In this document: piece after piece, positions 58,501 to 64,000 of the stretch
Position numbering within the stretch: the first letter of the stretch is position 1
Layout: each line of letters begins with the position of its first letter
DNA from: Saturnia japonica
Lineage: Eukaryota > Arthropoda > Insecta > Lepidoptera > Saturniidae
Reading direction: 5' to 3'
Assembly: GCA_033032175.1 (NCBI GenBank)
Contig: CM065324.1
Coordinates: 3,596,001-3,660,000 of the forward strand
DNA: 64,000 bases
Translations under genes and position numbers: made by a program
Notes under the pieces: model-generated
What the model saw: the letters and a program-made list of their open reading frames with translations, nothing else
Told to the model about the DNA's origin: nothing
Database searches by the model: none

Positions 58501-61500
58501 CGAAAGTTTTCAGGGATAGCTTAAAAACTTTCTCCATGAAATCCAACTTTCATGGTGATCGGTCTAACAGTGTTGGAGTATATTTCTCATATAATATAGC
58601 AACATCCAGTAGTATTTGATTTCATACCGATTGTGATTTTCATAATACCAAAGCAATCAATTGGAAAGCAACTTCTTTACTTAGGATTAACTACTTTAAC
58701 ATCAAGACATTTTTTTTAATCGTATTATTTATACATTAATAAGGTTTCCTTCAACATACTTTGGTTGTCATAACTCTGACGTAAGCATTTGGATGTTTGG
58801 TCGGATGATAGATTGAAGCATGCATCATCAATTCGAACTCATTGTCTGCTCCATGCACGCACCATGTACACTGATAGGCATTCATGTTGTGGTATTTCAT
58901 GTGTTCGATCATATCGATTGGTGTGTCCGCTTTATAAGTGCACAACTGAAATTTAAAAAATATCGATAGATGTAAAAGAAACTAAGAATTGAGCAAGAAA
59001 AGAAAGAAATTGTAGCATCATTCATTTTTCCACAAGTCTTTTATGGAATAAATGTAATAAAAAGTAGGTATATATTTTGTTATGAATACATACGGTACAA
59101 GGATGTGGAGCAATATGCTTATTTTGTAGATGCTCGACGAACTTATCAGGAAGGTAACTTTTATGTACACAACGGATGTCTAAAAAAAGAAAAATAAATG
59201 TTATACCATATCTTTGAAGCATAAACGTTATAACAAAATCGTAATAAATACATACTTCCACTAAGACCGTGGGCGCAGTAGTAGTATTCTACAGCTTCCT
59301 CTCTCGGTAATAAATTAGCCGAATCTTCAGTGACTGACACAGAAAATGTCTTTGTGCGAAGTACAGAACCAAGCTTGGGTTTCTCTTTATGTATTCTCTC
59401 TACATGAGCACCTACCAATTGTCTCGCGGCCGCTCTATAGAAACAAAGCGCACACGAATACTGACAACGTCCGTGCACTTTGAATACGTGCATTACTAAA
59501 TCGATTGCATTCCCAGAGGTGTCGAAATCACAGTAAGCGCAGATTAGGGCGTTCTCTCCACCTATGCGTTGGTGAGTCGACGCGTGAAGCAAAGCGCCTT
59601 CTGCATTGTCAGTTGTAAACGAACAAAACCGCCCGGCACACTTATATACTTGAACCATTTTATCTTGAGTCATCATAGTTTCGAGCACTACGCGATGTTT
59701 CTTCGACATTACTTCTGCTTGCCATTCTTCATATTTATATTGCTTTTCTGGTGGCGTCCGCTTTTTAACTCTCGGATAGCTTGGGCTCGACCGCGGCAAT
59801 TCTATATTTCCAGTGCTATAACTGATAACACTGTCGATTTTGGGATACTGCTGCTGCTGCTGTTCGGTTGATACTGCTGTGTCTACTGGGGTATCAGGGT
59901 TGGTGATTAACTGTTCCAAGGGCCGTACGTTAATATATGATTTCGGTAGTTCATCCTCGATATCAGGTATTTGAGGATTAACTTCTTCGGTTGGTTTACT
60001 CAAAAGTGGAAATTCGTCGATATGCTTATCAAGCATATGTTGTAAGCAATCTTTGAAAGAGTGTCTGCCTTGGGTTGTGACGATAAGTTTACATATGATA
60101 CAATAGCCTTCCCAAAGTTCAGTGTGTTTTGTTTGTATATGTTTCTTCATGGATATCAGAAGACTCGTTTTATAATGGTTATCTTGTCCATTTATGCAAC
60201 AAACGTATTCTTTCGTACCAGAGCTTTGGTAGTTTAATTTAAAATGTGTACATGCAACAATATCATTTGTATGTGTGGTAATATCAGGAGCATCTGCCGT
60301 GTCTAAAGTATTTTGTATTTCCATTATTTCAGCATCGGCGTTGTTATCAAAATTAGATTGATTATCTTCTGTTTCAGTATAGTCATTTTCTTTTTCTTGT
60401 TTAATATTACTAAACTGCTCATTGTTAACCAAATCTGATGGTTCACTACCATTGTTATCAATTTCAAAAGTAATTTTGGATTTAATACGAGGTTTATCTG
60501 GAGATTGATGTACAGGAGACTCATCTTGTAACCCTAGTGTTGACGAAGTTTCGTTATTAGTGTGGTCACTATCATCACTTTGATCGCTCGTAATATCATC
60601 AACATGGCGATTTGTCAAAGAACTTCGTGTTACCCGGTGAGAATCTGCAGTTTCTTGATTAATCAAAGACTTAAGTAACTTTTTCGGCATAACAGCCAAA
60701 TTTATTTTATATACTTCTGTCTTTTCATCATTATGACGAACTATAACATGTCTCTTGAGATTTTCAATTGATATTTGTGTAAAATTACATTTCTTACAAA
60801 TATAACCAATGAGTTGACCTTTAATATCTTTAGGAGGTGGCGGAATGTCTAAATTCGAGGAACAGTTGGAAGTGTTCTCACATTCTGAACAATTGTGCTT
60901 ATATTCACCGGTATGTACGCTAACGATATGCCAAAAGAAAGATTCCATCAAGTTTCTTCCTTTACGGAATTCTTTATAACAAAATCGACACACATATTTA
61001 TCTGTAGGAGTTTTTCCAACAACTCTAAAATCAATTTTTTTACATTGTGCTATAGCATCTTTGGCTATTGCAGGATTCATACGTGATAGAGGTATCTCTA
61101 CATGTGGGTGTTGCTTTTTATAATGATGAACAATATCGTTACCAGAGTACACACAGAGACGGCAAGAATAATTCAAGACATTCTTTTCGAAACAATATAA
61201 CTTATCCGTAAAACATTCCATATCGGGTATAACTACATCCGCCTGAGATATTGATTTAAACTCATCATCTTTTGGTAAATTAGCTTGCATTTTTTTCTTT
61301 TTTTGCTTTGGTTTAATTATACCTGCCTGCCAAGCATTGTTTCGTCGTTTTCGTTTTGGGTACTTGATCAGATCAGCCAGTTGTTCATTGCTACCAAAAC
61401 TCCGAGATGAATGTAAAGATGTGCTTTCAGAACCCGATGAATATACATCTTCACCCCTGCTTCCATTCAAAGTAAGCTTATCAACAGAGTCTGACTCAAA

Positions 61501-64000
61501 CGCATACGGGTCCAAATCTGTGTGTTTTTGAGTAATTTTATTCTTATTTTTCGTTGTTACTTTATTTTTTACGGTAGTTTGTACTTTACTTTTATTTTCT
61601 TGTTCAACATCTACGTTATTATCCAAGACTTTAGTTTTGGGTTTCGGTCCAGGCTTCTTTCTAGCAGGTTTCTCAATTACAGTATTATCACGTTTTTCAA
61701 TTTCTTTACATTTTTTTAGTACGACGACGGGTTTTGGATCCGGTACTGGAATATCTTCCTTTTGGATATTTCTTTCATCTACCATTTTTGGCTAATCGAC
61801 ACATTCTAATACCAGTATGATTAAAAAATTCATCATTCAAAAACATTTCTTTAATATCCTCTTGGAGCTGAAATAATTCTCTAGATTGCTTTCTGTTAGC
61901 TGTAACTTTTACAAGTTTCTTATTTACTGCCGAAGTTCGTGTAATTTTACTAACTTTGTTTGTTTTATTAAATTTTCGTTTGGTTTTTTTAATACTTTTT
62001 CTATTTTTAAGTGCGATTCTTTCCGATATTTTCTCTTTGCCTATTTCAGCAGCAGTATTTACTTTGATTTTGTCGTTTTCTTCAATCTTATTTCCTTCTT
62101 CTGCATTGATGGACGTGTCTTTTTCTTCTTCCAAATGTTCTGGATTTTCTACGTTTCTGTTATTCAATATATAACTTAACATTGTATCTGCATTGCTTTC
62201 TTTGCTGACATTACTATTCACAGAAGTAACTACACAATTAGTCACTGTTTTACTATCTAAGTGTATTTCTAAATCACTCTCTTCAGGAATTTTCCTACCT
62301 TCGCCAGTCATCTCTAGGGTTTCCATACATTCCACGTTTGCTTGTGATTCTTTAATGGTATTTTCAATAGGACATATAACATTGGGAGTAATATTATCTT
62401 TTATTCCGATCTCTACATCTTCGCTTACATTTTTTTCTATACTATAATCCATATCTTCATCATCTGACACTATTTCACTAAGTTTCTCCAATTTTTTCAT
62501 AATCTTTTCATTTCCACCCGTTTTTGCTCCAAGCATAGAAACTAGTTCTTTTATTTTTGTTTTATCTTGCAACATTGACAAAAGACTACCTATAGAATCT
62601 ATTGCGGGTCTCAATTGTTGCGATTCACTAGGTTTTACGTTATCTGTAGCATGAATATCGCCAGGAGTATTTGTTGACGTTACGTCAGTATTTAATTCAT
62701 TTTTTATATCGGATTTCACATCACTTTTTTGTTCGACGGTACTATCTGGCACAATTCCACGATCAGATTTCATAAGAACATCTTCATTCATAAGAACATC
62801 TTCATTCATATTTATAGTACTGTCGGGAGTGGAACACCCTCATCATTCCCTCCATCAATAGGAGTAACAATATGTCTTTCTTCAACATGTTTTAAACTTA
62901 CTGTATCAGCATATGTTGTAGATACAATAGGTTCAATGTTGATATTTAATAAATTAGAGACATCTTCCACATATTCGGACAAATTTGGATTAGGAGATGT
63001 GCTCTCACGAATACTATTATTTGTAACATTTAATTGCTCATTATTGAGCTTGTCTACCACGTTTTGCGACGCATCCGCAGTTTTATGACTTTTTGAATTA
63101 AAACTTTCGTGACTTTCAACTGTTTCTGAGATTTTAATTTCGTTTACTTTATCTTTGTTTTCATTTTGTTTATTAAAATCTTCGTTATCAATCTCGTTTA
63201 TATTATATGTGGGCTTCAAACCCACCTGATCTAAAGTTTCCGATTTATCCATATTATTTAACATACTATCGAAAGTATCATCGTTATCAAAGTTTGCTAT
63301 TAATACATTGATATTGGCCATTAAAGGTTCTGATACAATATTATCAGAAAATACGTCTAAATCTTCCGAACTACAAACAGAATTTAATTCAGATTTGTCA
63401 TTTGTATTTTTGTCAGTCTTCTGATTTGGCAATATTTCTGAAGCTTCTTGAAATAACATTGTGTTATTATCCTCGCACTCATTTTCGTTTACCAGGCTTT
63501 CACTTTCTGATTCCAACTCATATAGCATTGGCTTTTTAGGTTTCTTTGTTTTTAAAAATATTTCATCGTCAACGGATTTCGATGGTTTAACTATACTACT
63601 AGATCTTGTAATTCTTTTTATAGAATTTTCATCGATTTTATTCGATTCAATGGCAATACAACTTTGAATATTGGTCTTATCAAGGTTAACATTCGAGGTT
63701 TCCTTGCTTTTTGTTTCTAATTTTTCCTTAACCTTCAACGGTTTTTCATCAATTTCAGAGGGCACCCGTTTGATTTTTGGTATTTTGTAGTTTCTTACTC
63801 CAAATCCAGAACCCAAAATCGCTCCCTTTGCTATATTATCATTAGAATACACAATACCGGAACTGTTTCCATCACGACATATTTTACCGATGTTTTGACT
63901 TTTAGTTGTTTTATCAATTTCAACACGCATTCGTGGATCACGATAATTTTTTCGAGGAGAGTATTGCATTTTTATTCTGGTTTCAGAACTTCTTCCATCT
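47003..64000 (-). CDS. Very large divergent C2H2 zinc-finger protein, 5' end outside the window
   Basis: The exon chain on the minus strand is: from 64000 (open) to 59256 with two frame breaks, 59094-59179, 58760-58945, 56065-58247, 52552-52965 and 47003-48323 (stop). Five GT-AG junctions have matching phases (1, 0, 0, 2, 2), and three of them reconstitute a finger or its linker, so this is one gene. The product is near 3,000 residues. Its N-terminal third is acidic and low in complexity without fingers. The rest carries roughly 25 irregular C2H2-like units (CxxC...H...H with long gaps), a mark of rapidly changing DNA- or protein-binding arrays. The expected place is the nucleus. I recognise no named orthologue. 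Introns are 76, 148, 512, 3,099 and 4,228 bases, the last two full of transposon remains. Confidence 0.8.
48679..50284 (-). mobile_element. Tc1-like DNA transposon, inactive, in a zinc-finger gene intron
   Basis: It is bounded by TA and the ends CAGTGGTGGTCGTATAATTA (left) and CAGTGGTGGTCATATAATTA (right end, read in reverse). A second copy of the motif lies about 190 bp inside the left end (GGTCGACTAATTAGAAAC at 48871) and about 240 bp inside the right end (TGTTTCTAATTAGGTGTCC at 50037). The doubled arrangement is the IR/DR layout known from some Tc1 elements. The interior has a minus-strand transposase relic. The whole lies in the 4.2-kb last intron. Confidence 0.8.
49072..49940 (-). pseudogene. 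Degenerate Tc1-like transposase
   Basis: Minus-strand remains in order: an HTH region (IAEHLNFSVNKVFNAIHHYK), a basic RPRETSPREDT linker, then after an in-frame TAA (49637-49639) LFAKKYVNWTVRECKKVLFS and AETKINMVNFDGKRYVRRP. That is the region of the first catalytic aspartate, here reading AET where DE is usual. After further frame loss comes FQHDNYPKHTANRVICFLSE, the second-aspartate motif (QxDNxxxH). The third acidic position cannot be placed with confidence. Several stops and frameshifts make it inactive. Confidence 0.75.
50938..51345 (+). repeat. Repeat E, plus-strand copy in a zinc-finger gene intron
   Basis: Starts CTAGCTGTGTCCGCGGCTGC, contains GGTTATTTTATAGAGAAAAA and GGTCCAACCTTTTCTGAGAT, and ends ACAGACACTTCAATTTTATT. 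Shorter than the 39426 copy by an internal deletion. Confidence 0.6.
51346..52551. other. Intron sequence, unassigned
   Basis: Part of the 4.2-kb last intron of the zinc-finger gene. No exon with compatible splice sites was seen here. Confidence 0.4.
52552..52965 (-). CDS. Zinc-finger gene, exon 52552-52965
   Basis: Acceptor TGTGTTACAG, donor GTCAGT; phase 2 at both ends. It holds FSCGICSYKAF...NEHMSSEH, a segment IEKWVTEYLEHQENLIKI predicted as helix, and FCCPKCNYSDK...QHLENELAKIR. This layout is repeated by the following exon, suggesting that a two-finger-plus-helix module was duplicated. Confidence 0.75.
53205..53480 (+). repeat. Repeat h in a zinc-finger gene intron
   Basis: Starts ACGACTTTAAAAAAAAGACG and contains GGATGTTCAGTCCATAATCT, CATTGGACCTTAAATTTCGA and TATACCAAGGAACTCTTCAA. 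Collinear with 40680-40905. Confidence 0.55.
54566..54928 (-). mobile_element. Non-autonomous Helitron, copy 4 (reverse strand)
   Basis: In reverse it runs from a worn 5' end (ATTAATACGTGAAGCAAAAA) to CATAGGGCGACCGCTAG, with the GGAGATGGAGTGCAGAAAGC segment in the middle. Same family as 11015, 19085 and 33871. It is in the 3.1-kb intron of the zinc-finger gene. Confidence 0.7.
55255..56046. mobile_element. Inverted-repeat element with internal tandem units, next to a splice donor
   Basis: The left end TGCGTTTTTTAATCCCACGG is matched in reverse by the right end (TGCGTTTTTTATTCCCACGG), and the match continues into an AATTTGACA/AAATGACA segment. Inside are two tandem units of about 215-290 bp. 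One (55555-55757) and the other (55830-56030) share GGTTGGCCC, GATTGGTGACATCACTATTT and ACAATAAAGTAG. A (TA)n run is at 55489-55516. The right end is 18 bases from the donor of exon 56065-58247. Confidence 0.5.
55489..55516. repeat. (TA)n microsatellite
   Basis: Fourteen uninterrupted AT repeats inside the inverted-repeat element. Confidence 0.9.
56065..58247 (-). CDS. Zinc-finger gene, large exon with about ten fingers
   Basis: Acceptor TTTTTTTAG (58248), donor GTGAGT (56064). The frame enters as ENLSELRILP before MASFNK, so the methionine at 58217 is internal. About 190 acidic residues come first, then YKCPKCKVSC, YRCAHYPCYK, YVCGVCDASY, VYCSLCEFNT, YTCGSKGCAY, YHCVHCPANQ, YACPSCSYYH, WQCGLCRFKS, YKCTYCPFRT and YKCSLCKVVI, most followed by paired histidines. 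Spacing deviates from the classical consensus and there are no TGEKP linkers. The last finger ends in SHLYEELKYRR, directly followed in the next exon by FSCGIC. Confidence 0.8.
58760..58945 (-). CDS. Zinc-finger gene, exon with two fingers
   Basis: Acceptor AAATTTCAG, donor GTATGT, phase 0 at both ends. It reads LCTYKADTPIDMIEHMKYH and QCTWCVHGADNEF...MMHASIYH, so it completes one finger and gives a whole second one. The segment after the last histidine (KHPNAYVRVMTTK) has the same character as linkers following other triplets in this protein. Confidence 0.75.
59094..59179 (-). CDS. Zinc-finger gene, short exon
   Basis: 86 bases between acceptor TTTTTTTAG and donor GTATGT. After the phase-1 junction it reads NIRCVHKSYLPDKFVEHLQN and then KHIAPHPCT, giving C...H...H of one finger and the first cysteine of the next. 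The upstream intron is only 76 bases. Confidence 0.75.
59256..61785 (-). CDS. Zinc-finger gene, first visible exon, part 3 (finger region starts)
   Basis: 843 codons to the donor GTATGT at 59255. It begins with a basic region including RKKPGPKPKTK, which resembles an AT-hook, then a Lys-rich stretch. Fingers follow: SCRLCVYSGNDIVHHYKKQH, VCRFCYKEFRK...H...H, YICKKCNF...H....H, a pair around CCINGQDNHYKT and GYCIICK, and near the end VYKCAGRFCSFTTD, LICAYCDFDTSG and YSCALCFYRAA, each followed by two histidines. A QQQQQ run lies between the two finger groups. The last finger (YYYCAHG) is split by the intron and completed in the next exon. Confidence 0.75.
61775..62809 (-). CDS. Zinc-finger gene, first visible exon, part 2 (shifted frame)
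   Basis: About 345 residues, starting with a tandem MNEDVL MNEDVL (an 18-base duplication). It is rich in Glu, Asp, Asn and Lys, with a basic segment LKNRKSIKKTKRKFNKTNK (possible nuclear signal) and a folded-looking end EDIKEMFLNDEFFNHTG. It ends at TGA 61775, overlapping the next open stretch by 11 bases. Composition is the same as on both sides. The likely reading is one exon with frame breaks, not a separate gene. Confidence 0.65.
   Translation of the reverse strand: MNEDVLMNEDVLMKSDRGIVPDSTVEQKSDVKSDIKNELNTDVTSTNTPGDIHATDNVKPSESQQLRPAIDSIGSLLSMLQDKTKIKELVSMLGAKTGGNEKIMKKLEKLSEIVSDDEDMDYSIEKNVSEDVEIGIKDNITPNVICPIENTIKESQANVECMETLEMTGEGRKIPEESDLEIHLDSKTVTNCVVTSVNSNVSKESNADTMLSYILNNRNVENPEHLEEEKDTSINAEEGNKIEENDKIKVNTAAEIGKEKISERIALKNRKSIKKTKRKFNKTNKVSKITRTSAVNKKLVKVTANRKQSRELFQLQEDIKEMFLNDEFFNHTGIRMCRLAKNGR
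62812..64000 (-). CDS. Zinc-finger gene, first visible exon, part 1
   Basis: The frame is open to the window edge (residues DGRSSETRIK precede MQYSPRKNYRDPRMR), so the first methionine inside the window need not be the start. This part is about 395 residues with no fingers. It has two basic patches (SPRKNYRDPRMR and GFGVRNYKIPKIKR) in a long acidic, Asn/Ser-rich region, probably disordered. It ends at TAA 62812-62814, while the coding character continues in another frame just beyond (PDSTINMNEDVL). Confidence 0.7.
   Translation of the reverse strand, partial: DGRSSETRIKMQYSPRKNYRDPRMRVEIDKTTKSQNIGKICRDGNSSGIVYSNDNIAKGAILGSGFGVRNYKIPKIKRVPSEIDEKPLKVKEKLETKSKETSNVNLDKTNIQSCIAIESNKIDENSIKRITRSSSIVKPSKSVDDEIFLKTKKPKKPMLYELESESESLVNENECEDNNTMLFQEASEILPNQKTDKNTNDKSELNSVCSSEDLDVFSDNIVSEPLMANINVLIANFDNDDTFDSMLNNMDKSETLDQVGLKPTYNINEIDNEDFNKQNENKDKVNEIKISETVESHESFNSKSHKTADASQNVVDKLNNEQLNVTNNSIRESTSPNPNLSEYVEDVSNLLNINIEPIVSTTYADTVSLKHVEERHIVTPIDGGNDEGVPLPTVL

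Noticed and set aside
61775..62809. Separate zinc-finger-neighbour gene or bicistronic arrangement on the minus strand
   Set aside because: Composition is continuous with both sides, the stop/start overlap is tiny and no promoter is visible; frame breaks in one exon explain it better.
1..64000. CRISPR arrays, rRNA genes or integrated virus genes
   Set aside because: No regularly spaced short direct repeats, no rRNA core motifs and no viral polymerase, capsid or envelope motifs were recognised.

Overview
The window looks like AT-rich nuclear DNA of a moth or butterfly. The evidence is intron-containing genes with GT-AG splice sites, a cluster of NPC2-like (ML-domain) lipid-binding genes, a very large C2H2 zinc-finger gene, and a dense mix of transposon remains. 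Those include Helitrons with the TCTATATATTAATACGTG start and CTAG end that I associate with Lepidoptera, RTE- and jockey-like LINE ends, tRNA-headed SINEs, Tc1-like and TTAA-flanked DNA elements. There is no bacterial-type gene organisation and no operon. The species cannot be named from the sequence.

Layout: 1-13.4 kb is gene-poor and repeat-filled, with one relic of a MADF DNA-binding domain near 1.1-1.37 kb. From 13.5 to 38 kb there are three NPC2-like genes, all on the minus strand and all with the same four-exon plan (114-nt second exon, 194-nt third exon). Gene A (13460-17588) and gene B (22524-25508) are intact. Gene C (35017-37962) is a near copy of B with one extra base in exon 3, which removes the last part of the domain. 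B and C lie in two copies of a segmental duplication of about 7 kb (22.3-29.4 kb and 34.5-41.2 kb). Both copies also carry, between exons 3 and 4, a possible alternative last exon with its own stop. It is open in B and broken by 5 bases in C.

Between the two duplicated blocks, at 29829-31923, is the most unusual object in the window: an element with inverted repeats of about 375 bp around a single 400-codon frame. The frame encodes a PIN/XPG-like nuclease core, a tesmin/TSO1-type CXC cysteine domain and an acidic tail. No known transposase is visible. The first 60 or so residues are translated from the inverted repeat itself, and the usual N-terminal half of this protein family is missing.

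From 47.0 kb to the right edge runs one long minus-strand gene of at least six exons, joined by five phase-compatible splice junctions. It encodes a protein of nearly 3,000 residues with an acidic, disordered N-terminal part and some two dozen divergent C2H2 fingers. Its first exon (open to the window edge) has two reading-frame breaks, at 62812 and 61780. Each could be a one-base error in a homopolymer or a very short intron. Its long introns hold a dead Tc1-like element (48679-50284), a Helitron (54566-54928) and a terminal-inverted-repeat element beside a splice donor (55255-56046).

The NPC2-like proteins would be secreted sterol or lipid carriers. The zinc-finger protein would be nuclear. 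Nothing in the sequence links the two functionally; they are simply neighbours.
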